Assembly: GCF_040782645.1 (NCBI RefSeq)
Contig: NZ_CP160403.1
Span: 2,790,001-2,854,000, forward strand
DNA: 64,000 nt
From: Streptomyces sp. HUAS ZL42
GTDB lineage: Bacteria; Actinomycetota; Actinomycetes; Streptomycetales; Streptomycetaceae
Direction of reading: 5' to 3'
The position numbers and the translations under genes were made by a program. This document shows positions 35,921 through 44,137 of the stretch, in pieces. The notes beneath the pieces are model-generated. The model made no database searches. It saw only the letters and a program-made list of their open reading frames with translations, and was not told where the DNA came from. Position 1 is the stretch's first letter. Each line of letters begins with the position of its first letter.

Positions 35921-36194
35921 GGTGTGGGTCCGCAGCGGCCTTGGCGATCGGGATGACGGACAGGTCGATGTCGGCGTAGAGGATGTCTTCGGCGTCCTCG
36001 GGCATGGGCTCGGCCAACGGGCGGCCGTCGGGGCCGTAGACGCGGGCGAAGCCGCCGCCGCGCTGCAGCAGCTGCCGTTTGACGGGGTCGTCGCCGCAGA
36101 ACAGGTCCAAGGCCGCGTCACCGACGATCGAGCAGGGGGCTGGGACGAAGACCTGGCCTTCGGCGGCGTAGCCGGAGAAGCCGAGGCAGGCTCT
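35921..36194 (-). pseudogene. C-terminal fragment of an aliphatic nitrilase
   Basis: The minus strand encodes ACLGFSGYAAEGQVFVPAPC, RGGGFARVYGPDGRPLAEPM and ILYADIDLSVIPIAKAAADP, which match the last third of aliphatic nitrilases. The catalytic Glu-Lys-Cys region is missing because the sequence breaks at about 36195, and the frame is also lost at about 35921. The break abuts an AraC remnant on the opposite strand. Confidence 0.7.
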
Positions 36195-36214
36195 CGGGAC
36201 AGCCGAATCCGGCC

Positions 36215-36816
36215 TCCGGCAGCTCACGGGGGGACGATCGGCCCGGATCAGGGCCTGGCCGCCGTGGTCGTGCCCTTGCTGTCCAGGTGGCGTCCGAGGC
36301 GGGCACGTACGGCGCCGAGATCGGCGAACTGCTTGCACGAAACGTGCCGGACCTGCTCACCACCCTCGCCGCAGAACGCCTCGGCAGGGACACCGCCTCG
36401 CTGGACGCCGCGAGGCGGACCCTGCTGTTGCGGATCCGGGCCTTCATCGACGCCCGTCTGGCCGACCCGGCGCTGTCGGCGGAGGCGGTCGCCGTCGCCC
36501 ACCACATCTCCGTACGCCACCTGCAGCGTCTCTTCCAGGCGGAGGGGACGACGGTGAGCGAGTGGATTCGCCATGGCCGCCTTGAGGCGTGCCGCCGCGA
36601 ACTCGGCCGTCCACGCCGGAGCAGACCGGCCGTGGCCGCGGTGGCCCAACGGTGGGGCTTCGTCAGCCCAGCCCATTTCAGTCGCGCTTTCCGTGCCTTC
36701 TACGGCATGTCCCCGCCTTCTACGGCATGTCCCCACGCGCATGGCAGAACGTGGCCGACGAGACCAACGGTCGTACAGATGCCCCCGACCCCCGCGAAAG
36801 CGCCGGTGGCCTCTGA
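36215..36816 (+). pseudogene. AraC-family regulator remnant with frameshift and 20-bp duplication
   Basis: Starts mid-protein with AAHGGTIGPDQGLAAVVVPL, loses frame at about 36285, then reads SEAGTYGAEIGELLARNVPD and the AraC helix-turn-helix domain (HHISVRHLQRLFQAEGTTVS, FVSPAHFSRAFRAFYGMSP). A 20-bp tandem duplication at 36695-36734 shifts the frame again; without it the protein would end normally (YGMSPRAWQN) at 36816. The N-terminal domain start is missing. Confidence 0.75.
36695..36734 (+). repeat. Exact 20-bp tandem duplication in the AraC remnant
   Basis: GCCTTCTACGGCATGTCCCC occurs twice in a row (36695-36714 and 36715-36734). Because 20 is not a multiple of three, it frameshifts the end of the AraC gene. 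Confidence 0.97.
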
Positions 36817-36924
36817 GCGCCGGTTCCTCGTCCGGTCGAGGCCGAACAGCGCGAGCCGGGCGCCTCGCGTCCGCATCTCGCCGCACCAGCACGCAGACCG
36901 CTGCCGACCTGGCTTACCCGCAGG

Positions 36925-38256
36925 TCAGGCGCCCTTGGCGGCAGGCTCCAGGATCGCCACACACTCCACATGCGAGGTCATCGGAAACAGATCGAACGCC
37001 CGCAACGTCCGCACCCGGTACCCCCCGTCCCGGAAGTACGCCAGGTCCCGCGCAAGCGCCGCCGGGTCGCACGCGACGTAGGCGATGCGCCGTGCGCCCA
37101 GGGAGGCGACATGCTCGACCGTCCTCCGTCCCGCGCCCGCCCTCGGCGGGTCCAGGACGATGAGGTCCACCTCGGTGATGCCGGTGCGCGGCAGCACCGT
37201 CTCGACCCTGCCCTGTTCGATGCGGACCCGGTCGAAGGCCGCGAGGTTGTGCCGGGCGTCCTCGACCGCACGCTTGCCGGACTCGATGCCGAGGACCGCG
37301 CCCTTCTCGCCGAGGCGGTCGGCGAGCGCGCCCGCGAACAGGCCGACGCCGCAGTACAGGTCCAGCGCCGTCTCGCCCTTGCGTGGCAGCAGGCCCTGCA
37401 TGACGGCGGTCACCAGGGTGTCCGCCGCCTTCGGGTGGACCTGCCAGAAGCCTCCGCTGCCTACGCGGTGCGTACGGCCGTCGGCGCGCTCGCGCACGAA
37501 GGGGCGGCCGTGGACCCGGTGCACCCCGCCGTCCTTCTCGCCGACCCGCATCACCGACACCGGCTTGTCCAGCTCCACTATCGGCAGCCGCGCACCGGGT
37601 CGCGGTGTCAGGATCACCTGGCGGTCCTGCGAGCCCGTCGCCGCGATCGCCTCGATCGACTCCATGCCGGTCCAGTCGCGCTTCTCGATGCCCAGCTCGC
37701 TGACGCCCTCCGCGGCGATCATGCAGTGGTCGACCGGCTCGACCTCGTGCGAGCGGTGCCGACGCAGCCCGGCCCGGCCCGTCGAGGCGTCCACCGCGTA
37801 CTGCACCCGGGTCCGCCACTGCGGTACCTCGCCCGCGGGCAGCTTGTCGCCCTCCGCCGGCATCACCGTGCCGTCCCAGCCGGCCTCCTCGGGCGTGAGG
37901 CCCGCGAGCCGCTGGAGCTGCTCGGCGATCACCTCGCCCTTCAGGCGGCGCTGCGCGCCCGGCTTGGCGTGCTGCCAGTCGCAGCCGCCGCAGCGGCCGG
38001 GACCGGCGTAAGGGCACGGCGCCTCGATACGGTCCTTGGACGCCTCCAGCACCCGTACCGCGTCCGCACGCAGGAAACGGGCCCCCTCCTCGCCCTCCGT
38101 CACCCGCGCCACGACCCGCTCACCGGGCAGCGCGTGCCGGACGAACAGCACCTGGCCCTCAAAGGTGCGGGCGATGCAGTGACCACCGTGGGCGACGGGG
38201 CCGACCTCGACCTCGTACTCCTCCCCCACCAGCGACTTCTTCGGTTCTGCCTGCAT
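36925..38256 (-). CDS. TrmA/RumA-type RNA uracil-C5 methyltransferase with TRAM domain
   Basis: 443 residues. An N-terminal TRAM RNA-binding domain (about 8-65; YEVEVGPVAHGGHCIART) is followed by cysteines for a 4Fe-4S cluster in CPYAGPGRCGGCDWQH (about 79-95). The methyltransferase has the SAM motif ALDLYCGVGLFAGALADRLG and the catalytic region VDLIVLDPPRAGAG with YVACDPAALARDL, whose Cys attacks uracil C6. It makes m5U in rRNA or tRNA; which one cannot be told. The ATG at 38256 matches the start of the TRAM domain. Downstream of the KimA permease on the same strand, 92 bp apart. Confidence 0.9.
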   Translation of the reverse strand: MQAEPKKSLVGEEYEVEVGPVAHGGHCIARTFEGQVLFVRHALPGERVVARVTEGEEGARFLRADAVRVLEASKDRIEAPCPYAGPGRCGGCDWQHAKPGAQRRLKGEVIAEQLQRLAGLTPEEAGWDGTVMPAEGDKLPAGEVPQWRTRVQYAVDASTGRAGLRRHRSHEVEPVDHCMIAAEGVSELGIEKRDWTGMESIEAIAATGSQDRQVILTPRPGARLPIVELDKPVSVMRVGEKDGGVHRVHGRPFVRERADGRTHRVGSGGFWQVHPKAADTLVTAVMQGLLPRKGETALDLYCGVGLFAGALADRLGEKGAVLGIESGKRAVEDARHNLAAFDRVRIEQGRVETVLPRTGITEVDLIVLDPPRAGAGRRTVEHVASLGARRIAYVACDPAALARDLAYFRDGGYRVRTLRAFDLFPMTSHVECVAILEPAAKGA

Positions 38257-38348
38257 GGCGGGGTGACTCCACAAACTTCGAGAAGGAAACGGCCGGACAA
38301 CAGCCCACCAGTCTACGTGGGTGCCGTCCGGCCGTTGACCACGAGCGT

Positions 38349-40409
38349 TCAGCTCTTGGCGGAGCCCGTCGACTCCTTCTCCTTCTCGGACTCCTCGGCG
38401 GGCCCACGCCGCACGGAGCCCGGCGCGTTCCACTCCTGCCGCTTGCGGGCCCGGGCCCTGGCCAGCTCGGAGGACTGCAGCTGGTAGGGCACCGAGGTCA
38501 CCATCACGCCCGGCGTGAACAGCAGACGGCCCTTCAGCCGCAGCGCGCTCTGGTTGTGCAGCAGGTGCTCGTACCAGTGGCCGACCACGTACTCCGGGAT
38601 GATCACGGACACCGCGTCGCGCGGCGACTCCTTGCGCAGGCTCTTGACGTACTCGATGATCGGCCGCGTGATCTCCCGGTACGGCGAGTCGAGCACCTTC
38701 AGCGGCACGGTGATGCCGCGCCGCTCCCACTCCTCGCGCAGGGCGTGCGTCTCGGCCGGGTCGACGTTGACGCTGAGCGCCTCCAGGGTGTCCGAGCGCA
38801 GCAGCTTGGCGTAGGCCAGGGCGCGCAGCGCCGGGCGGTGGAGCTTGGAGACGAGCACCACCGAGTGGACCCGGGAGGGGCGCACGCTGTCGTCGCTCGG
38901 GCCCTCGGGGGCCGCGAGCTCGGCGGCCACGCCGTCGTAGTGGCGGCGGATCGCGGTCATCGTCACGTAGAAGATCACCATGCCGAGCAGGGCGACCCAG
39001 GCGCCGTGCGTGAACTTGGTGACGAGGACGACCACCAGGACCAGTCCGGTGAAGAAGGCACCGAACGTGTTGATCGCGCGCGAGCGGATCATGTGGCGGC
39101 GCTTGGCCGGGTCCGTCTCCGTCGCCAGGTGGCGGTTCCAGTGCCGGACCATGCCGGTCTGGGAGAGCGTGAAGGACACGAACACGCCGACGATGTACAG
39201 CTGGATCAGGCGGGTGGAGTCGGCGCCGTAGATCCACACCAGCAACGTGGCAGCGCCCGCCAGGAGCACGATGCCGTTGGAGAAGGCGAGGCGGTCGCCG
39301 CGGGTGTGCAGCTGGCGCGGGAGGTAGCGGTCCTGGGCGAGGATCGAGCCGAGTACCGGGAAGCCGTTGTAGGCGGTGTTCGCCGCCAGGAACAGCACCA
39401 GGGCCGTGGCCGCGGCGAGCACGACGAACAGCAAGCTGCCCTTGCCGAAGACCGCCTCGGCGACCTGGGTGATCACCGGGTTCTGCACATAGCCGGAGCC
39501 GACCCCGACCCCGTTCTTCAGCAGGTCGGTGGCCGGGTTCTCGGCCATCCGGACCTTGGTCACCAGGGCGAGGACGATGATGCCGCAGAACATGGTGACC
39601 GCGAGCAGGCCCATCATCGCGAGCGTGGTCGCCGCGTTCTTCGACTTGGGCTTGCGGAAGGCCGGGACGCCGTTGGAGATCGCCTCGACGCCGGTGAGCG
39701 CGGCACAGCCGGAGGAGAAGGCGCGCAGCAGCAGGAAGACAAGGGCGAATCCGGCCAGGCCCTGGTGCTCCGCCTTGATGTGGAAGCCTGCCGTCGGCGC
39801 CCGCATCGTGTCGTCCAGGACGAGCCCGCGGAACGCACCCCACGCGATCATGATGAAGACGCCCGCGACGAAGACGTACGTGGGAATCGCGAAGAGCTTG
39901 CCGGACTCCTTGACGCCGCGCAGGTTCATCAGCGTCAGCAGCACGATCACCGCGACCGCACAGGCCGTCTTGTTCTCGACCACGAACGGGATCGCGGAGC
40001 CCAGGTTCTCGATGCCGGAGGAGATGGAGACGGCGACGGTGAGGACGTAGTCGACGAGCAGCGCACTGGCCACCGTGAGCCCCGCCCGGGGGCCGAGGTT
40101 GGTCGTCGCCACCTCGTAGTCGCCGCCACCGCTGGGGTAGGCGTGCACGTTCTGCCGGTAGGAGGCGACCACCGTGAACATGAGCACGACGACCGCGACC
40201 GCGATCCAGGGGCTGAAGTGGTACGCCGACACGCCCGCGATGGACAGGACCAGCAGCACTTCCCCCGGCGCGTACGCCACGGAGGACAGCGGGTCGGAGG
40301 CGAAGACGGGGAGGGCGATGCGCTTCGGCAGGAGCGTTTCTCCGAGCCGGTCACTGCGCAGTGCGCGCCCGATCAGAATCCGTTTGGGCACGTCGGTCAG
40401 TTTGGACAC
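38349..40409 (-). CDS. APC-family potassium permease, KimA-like
   Basis: 686 residues, twelve predicted helices and a long cytoplasmic C-terminal domain. The N-terminus reads SKLTDVPKRILIGRALRSDR, and FASDPLSSVAYAPGEVLLVL is the broken first helix of APC transporters. The size and C-terminal domain (VHSVVLVSKLHRPALRALAY) match KimA/YdaO proton-potassium symporters that are inhibited by c-di-AMP. It is divergent from two RCK proteins and near kdpE, supporting a role in potassium. GTG 40409 has no ribosome binding site, so the message may be leaderless; ATG 40460 is an alternative. Confidence 0.82.
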   Translation of the reverse strand: MSKLTDVPKRILIGRALRSDRLGETLLPKRIALPVFASDPLSSVAYAPGEVLLVLSIAGVSAYHFSPWIAVAVVVLMFTVVASYRQNVHAYPSGGGDYEVATTNLGPRAGLTVASALLVDYVLTVAVSISSGIENLGSAIPFVVENKTACAVAVIVLLTLMNLRGVKESGKLFAIPTYVFVAGVFIMIAWGAFRGLVLDDTMRAPTAGFHIKAEHQGLAGFALVFLLLRAFSSGCAALTGVEAISNGVPAFRKPKSKNAATTLAMMGLLAVTMFCGIIVLALVTKVRMAENPATDLLKNGVGVGSGYVQNPVITQVAEAVFGKGSLLFVVLAAATALVLFLAANTAYNGFPVLGSILAQDRYLPRQLHTRGDRLAFSNGIVLLAGAATLLVWIYGADSTRLIQLYIVGVFVSFTLSQTGMVRHWNRHLATETDPAKRRHMIRSRAINTFGAFFTGLVLVVVLVTKFTHGAWVALLGMVIFYVTMTAIRRHYDGVAAELAAPEGPSDDSVRPSRVHSVVLVSKLHRPALRALAYAKLLRSDTLEALSVNVDPAETHALREEWERRGITVPLKVLDSPYREITRPIIEYVKSLRKESPRDAVSVIIPEYVVGHWYEHLLHNQSALRLKGRLLFTPGVMVTSVPYQLQSSELARARARKRQEWNAPGSVRRGPAEESEKEKESTGSAKS

Positions 40410-40708
40410 GACAGACAATCGTAGGGCGTCGAACTGGCGGTCGCCCACCTGCGGTCCCATATATGTCTCACGGATGAGAATGGCGGCCCTCGGTGCCCTG
40501 GATTCCGGGGCCCTACCGATACGTTGGAACAACGCCCATCAGCCGCGTCGTCCCGGCCCCGCACAGGATCACGGCCGGAAATCACCGGCATGATGGTGCC
40601 TGGCGGCCCGCAATCAGGCCGCGACCTGTTGCCGGGCGAGCCGAAAGAGGGACATGAGCAAGACGTTGACGCGGGTCGTCAGACCTGTGGGGAGTGTGGT
40701 GTAGGGCC
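40410..40708. other. Divergent promoter region between the KimA-like gene and trkA pair
   Basis: 299 bp with no convincing gene. I looked for a c-di-AMP (ydaO-type) riboswitch, which can control KimA homologues, but saw no match to its conserved core. A weak TACGAT lies 9 bp before the GTG at 40409 and could be a -10 box for a leaderless transcript. Confidence 0.35.
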
Positions 40709-41377
40709 GTGCATATCGTGATCATGGGCTGCGGCAGGGTGGGTTCCGCCCTCGCCCAGACCCTGGAGCAACAGGGGCACACGGTCGCCGTCGTCGACCA
40801 GGACCCCACCGCGTTCCGACGGCTGGGCTCCTCGTTCGGCGGTCGCCGGGTCACCGGGGTCGGCTTCGACCAGGACACCCTGCGCGAGGCGGGCATCGAG
40901 GAGGCCGGCGCCTTCGCCGCCGTCTCCAGCGGCGACAACTCGAACATCATCGCGGCACGCGTGGCCCGCGAGATGTTCGGCATCGAGAACGTCGCCGCCC
41001 GTATCTACGACCCCCGGCGCGCCGAGGTCTACCAGCGCCTGGGCATTCCCACCGTGGCCACCGTCCGCTGGACGGCCGACCAGATGCTGCGCCGCCTGCT
41101 CCCTTCGGGCGCCGAGCCGCTGTGGCGCGACCCCACCGGCGGCGTCCAGCTCGCCGAGGTGCACGCCTCGACCGCCTGGGTCGGCCACAAGATCAGCAAG
41201 CTGCAGGAGGAGACGGGCGTCCGTGTGGCGTTCCTGACCCGCCTGGGCGAGGCGATCCTGCCCACCTCGCAGACGGTGCTGCAGGAGGGCGACCTGGTGC
41301 ACGTGATGATGCGCACCGACGACGTCGAGAAGGTCGAGGCGGCGTTCGCCGAGGGCCCGAAGGAAGGCGGTCACTGA
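40709..41377 (+). CDS. TrkA-type RCK potassium-channel regulatory protein 1
   Basis: 222 residues. RCK_N Rossmann domain with IVIMGCGRVGSALAQTLEQQ (nucleotide-binding GxGxxG) and the acidic VAVVDQDP, followed by an RCK_C domain (about 140-215) containing STAWVGHKISKLQEETGVRV. These proteins form gating rings on Trk/Ktr channels, bind NAD(H)/ATP, and their RCK_C domains can bind c-di-AMP. GTG at 40709. The stop overlaps the next start by one base (TGATG), so the two RCK proteins are coupled. No TrkH/KtrB membrane subunit is in the window. Confidence 0.88.
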   Translation: MHIVIMGCGRVGSALAQTLEQQGHTVAVVDQDPTAFRRLGSSFGGRRVTGVGFDQDTLREAGIEEAGAFAAVSSGDNSNIIAARVAREMFGIENVAARIYDPRRAEVYQRLGIPTVATVRWTADQMLRRLLPSGAEPLWRDPTGGVQLAEVHASTAWVGHKISKLQEETGVRVAFLTRLGEAILPTSQTVLQEGDLVHVMMRTDDVEKVEAAFAEGPKEGGH

Positions 41378-42054
41378 TGAGGGTCGCCATTGCCGGAGCC
41401 GGTGCGGTCGGCCGTTCGATCGCCGGTGAGCTGCTGGAGAACGGCCACGAGGTCCTGCTCGTCGACAAGGCCCCGACCGCCATCTCGGTCGAGCGCGTCC
41501 CGCAGGCCGAGTGGCTGCTCGCCGACGCCTGCGAGATCACGTCCCTGGACGAGGCGGCCCTCCAGCGCTGCAACGTGGTGATCGCCGCGACGGGCGACGA
41601 CAAGGTCAACCTGGTCGTCTCCCTGCTGGCGAAGACGGAGTACGGCGTCCCGCGCGTCGTCGCCCGTGTCAACAACCCCAAGAACGAGTGGCTGTTCAAC
41701 GAGTCCTGGGGCGTCGACGTCGCCGTCTCCACCCCTCGTCTGATGTCGGCCCTGGTCGAGGAGGCGGTCAGCGTCGGCGACCTGGTCCGCCTGCTCCGCT
41801 TCAGCCACGGCGACGCCAACCTCGTCGAACTGACCCTTCCCGAGGAGTCCGCCCTGGCCGGCACCCAGGTCGGCGACGTCGAGTGGCCGGAGGACACCTC
41901 CCTGGTCACCATCATCCGCGGCACCCGCGTCCTCACCCCCTCCCAGGACGACTCCCTGGAAGCGGGCGACGAGCTCCTCTTCGTGGCCGCCCCGGCCCGC
42001 GAGGAGCAGTTGGAGGACCTGCTGTCGGTGCGCAGGGAGGATGCGGCGGACTGA
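41377..42054 (+). CDS. TrkA-type RCK potassium-channel regulatory protein 2
   Basis: 225 residues with the same two-domain layout: RVAIAGAGAVGRSIAGELLE for nucleotide binding, VLLVDKAP after strand 2, then an RCK_C domain with LPEESALAGTQVGDVEWPED. It differs from the first copy in the glycine loop and probably pairs with it as a heteromeric ring or serves another channel. ATG 41377 shares a base with the upstream stop. A GAAA-loop terminator follows. Confidence 0.88.
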   Translation: MRVAIAGAGAVGRSIAGELLENGHEVLLVDKAPTAISVERVPQAEWLLADACEITSLDEAALQRCNVVIAATGDDKVNLVVSLLAKTEYGVPRVVARVNNPKNEWLFNESWGVDVAVSTPRLMSALVEEAVSVGDLVRLLRFSHGDANLVELTLPEESALAGTQVGDVEWPEDTSLVTIIRGTRVLTPSQDDSLEAGDELLFVAAPAREEQLEDLLSVRREDAAD

Positions 42055-42105
42055 ACCAAGTCCGTCGGGGAGTTGCCGCGAGGCTCGCTTCGGCTGTGAC
42101 GACGA

Positions 42106-42137
42106 TGGGGGCGCCCGGAGAAATCCGGGCGCCCCCA
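42106..42137. terminator. Convergent terminator with GAAA tetraloop
   Basis: A perfect 14-bp stem TGGGGGCGCCCGGA (42106-42119) and TCCGGGCGCCCCCA (42124-42137) with loop GAAA. It lies between the trkA pair and the convergent DUF3159 gene and can serve both. Confidence 0.88.
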
Positions 42138-42196
42138 GTCACTTGTCAGCGCCGGTCCGGGCGGTCCCGGCCCGAGGCCCCCACCATCACCGGGAA

Positions 42197-42928
42197 CTAC
42201 CCCTCCCGACGGTGCAGCCCCCCAGCCGCCTCACGTTCCTTCTCCGCGGCCTCCTCCGCCTCCATCTCCGCGAACACGTCGATCGGAGCGGGCGCCTTCG
42301 CCAGGAACACCCAGGTGAGCCACACGGCAAGCAGGAAGGGCGGGATCTTCAACGCCACGAGCACCCACCCCAGCTGTGCCGTGTCGGCCCACCAGTACAG
42401 CGGGAAGAGGATCGCGCACTTGGCGAGCAGGATCAGGCCCCACGCCCAGCTGGCCTTGGCGTACGCCTTCTTGCGGCCGGGGTTGCGGGTGCGCCAGGAG
42501 AGGTTCTCCTTGAAGACCGGGCCGAGGATGAGGCCGATCAGCGGGACGCCGCACAGGGTCGTGACGATGTACGCCAGCGCCAGTCCCAGCGTGTAGATCA
42601 TGCCGGGCAGGTAGAAGTCCTTGGCGTTGCCGGTCATCATCGCGAAGACGACACCGAAGGCGACGCCGAAGACACCGCTGAAGGCGTGCTTCAGGGTGTC
42701 CTTCATGGCGAGGCGGACCACGACCAAAATCAGGGACACGGCCAGCGCGGCGATCGCGGACCAGTGCAGGTCCTTGTTGATCGTGAAGATCGTGACGAAG
42801 AGGAGGCCGGGCAGCACCGTCTCGACCATGCCCCGCACCCCGCCGAACGCCTCGAACAGCGCGGCCTCCGTCACCGCCCGGGCGTCGTGCTGCTGAGTGT
42901 CTTCGGTCGGCTTGTCGAGCGACGTCAC
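42197..42928 (-). CDS. DUF3159 membrane protein
   Basis: 243 residues with about six transmembrane helices. The conserved N-terminal segment AALFEAFGGVRGMVETVLPG and ETVLPGLLFVTIFTINKDLH identify DUF3159, an actinobacterial family of unknown function. A charged C-terminal tail (AEMEAEEAAEKEREAAGG) is cytoplasmic. GTG 42928 lies 3 bases after the stop of the OB-fold gene, with GGTAGGGAG upstream, so the two are cotranscribed. The pairing is conserved in Streptomyces as far as I recall. Confidence 0.9.
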   Translation of the reverse strand: MTSLDKPTEDTQQHDARAVTEAALFEAFGGVRGMVETVLPGLLFVTIFTINKDLHWSAIAALAVSLILVVVRLAMKDTLKHAFSGVFGVAFGVVFAMMTGNAKDFYLPGMIYTLGLALAYIVTTLCGVPLIGLILGPVFKENLSWRTRNPGRKKAYAKASWAWGLILLAKCAILFPLYWWADTAQLGWVLVALKIPPFLLAVWLTWVFLAKAPAPIDVFAEMEAEEAAEKEREAAGGLHRREG

Positions 42929-42931
42929 CGG

Positions 42932-43330
42932 CTACTCCCTACCGAGGGGTCTCAGTTCGTACTTCGGGTTGAACAGCACGCGGCGGCCCCGGCTCATCGA
43001 GATCCGGCCCGATGCGATCAGCCTGCGCCCCGGCTCTATCCCCACGATGGAGCGCCTGCCGAGCCACACCACGTCGAGCGCGGCGGAGCCGTCGAACAGC
43101 TCGGCCTCCAGGGCGGGAACGCCTGCGCGCGGCCGCAGGGTGACCGTGCGCAAGGTACCAGTAACCGTCACTATCTGCCGGTCCTTGGAGTCACCGATCC
43201 GCGTACAGCCCGCGGTCTCCGCGTCCTCCCGCAGCTCCTCGGACTCCAGGTCCTCCTGCGACGAGGAAAGCCGGCCGAGCATGCGCCGGAACCGGCCCAC
43301 CGGCTTTTCGGAACGCGGAACAGCAGTCAT
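42932..43330 (-). CDS. OB-fold nucleic-acid-binding domain protein
   Basis: 132 residues. The C-terminal two-thirds (about 45-125) is an OB fold: RQIVTVTGTLRTVTLRPRAG, ALEAELFDGSAALDVVWLGR and RRLIASGRISMSRGRRVLFN, like the RecG-type wedge OB domain. ATG 43330 is chosen because family similarity starts close to it. First gene of a unit with DUF3159. A role in nucleic acid binding is by fold only. Confidence 0.87.
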   Translation of the reverse strand: MTAVPRSEKPVGRFRRMLGRLSSSQEDLESEELREDAETAGCTRIGDSKDRQIVTVTGTLRTVTLRPRAGVPALEAELFDGSAALDVVWLGRRSIVGIEPGRRLIASGRISMSRGRRVLFNPKYELRPLGRE

Positions 43331-43453
43331 ATGTGAAGCGTACCGGGGTGCACTGACAGCACCGTACCCGCGGGGACGTGCCCCCAACCGGCCGCTGCCG
43401 GCCACACACGGTCACCATGCGCTCCGGGAAGCGAACGGCGACGGCGGCGCGGC

Positions 43454-44137
43454 TCACTTCTCGAACCGGTACCCCATCCCCGGCTCCGTGACGAAGTGCT
43501 TCGGATGCGACGGGTCCGCCTCCAGCTTCCTGCGCAGCTGGGCCATGTACACCCTCAGGTAGTTCGTCTCCGTCCCGTACGACGGCCCCCACACCTCCTG
43601 CAGCAGCTGCCGCTGGCTGACGAGACGTCCGGTGTTGCGGACGAGCACCTCCAGCAGATGCCACTCCGTGGGCGTCAGCCGTACGTCCTTCCCGCCCCTG
43701 TTGACCTTCTTCGCGGCCAGGTCGACGGTGAACTCGTCGGTCTCCACGAGCACGTCGTCCTCACCGCCCCCGGTGGGCTCGGCCCGCCGTACGGCGGCCC
43801 GCAGCCGGGCCAGCAGCTCGTCCATGCCGAACGGCTTCGTGACGTAGTCGTCGGCGCCCGCGTCGAGCGCCTCGACCTTCTCGTCGGAGGAGTGCCGGGC
43901 GGACAGGACAAGGATCGGCACGCGTGTCCAGCCCCGCAGACCCCTGATCACCTCGACACCGTCCATGTCCGGCAGGCCCAGGTCGAGGACCACCACGTCG
44001 GGATGGCGGGCGGCGGCCAGCTGGAGGGCGCCGGCCCCGTCGTGGGCCGCGTCGACCTCGTACTTGCGCGCCTTGAGGTTGATCACGAGGGCGCGCACGA
44101 TCTGCGGCTCGTCGTCGATCACGAGCACCCGGGTCAT
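43454..44137 (-). CDS. kdpE: KdpE-type response regulator
   Basis: 227 residues. The receiver has the acidic pair near the N-terminus (LVIDDEPQIVR), phospho-acceptor Asp in VVVLDLGLPDMDG (about residue 52), and the conserved Lys in DYVTKPFGMDELL. The DNA-binding domain is OmpR type: LTPTEWHLLEVLVRNTGRLV and TNYLRVYMAQLRRKLE. It normally activates kdpFABC under potassium limitation or osmotic stress. The start overlaps the kdpD stop (ATGA). Since kdpD is broken and no kdpFABC lies nearby, its input may be lost or supplied by another kinase. Confidence 0.9.
   Translation of the reverse strand: MTRVLVIDDEPQIVRALVINLKARKYEVDAAHDGAGALQLAAARHPDVVVLDLGLPDMDGVEVIRGLRGWTRVPILVLSARHSSDEKVEALDAGADDYVTKPFGMDELLARLRAAVRRAEPTGGGEDDVLVETDEFTVDLAAKKVNRGGKDVRLTPTEWHLLEVLVRNTGRLVSQRQLLQEVWGPSYGTETNYLRVYMAQLRRKLEADPSHPKHFVTEPGMGYRFEK

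Noticed and set aside
40410..40708. c-di-AMP riboswitch before the KimA-like gene
   Set aside because: I could not find the conserved core motifs of the ydaO class by eye; a covariance-model search would decide.
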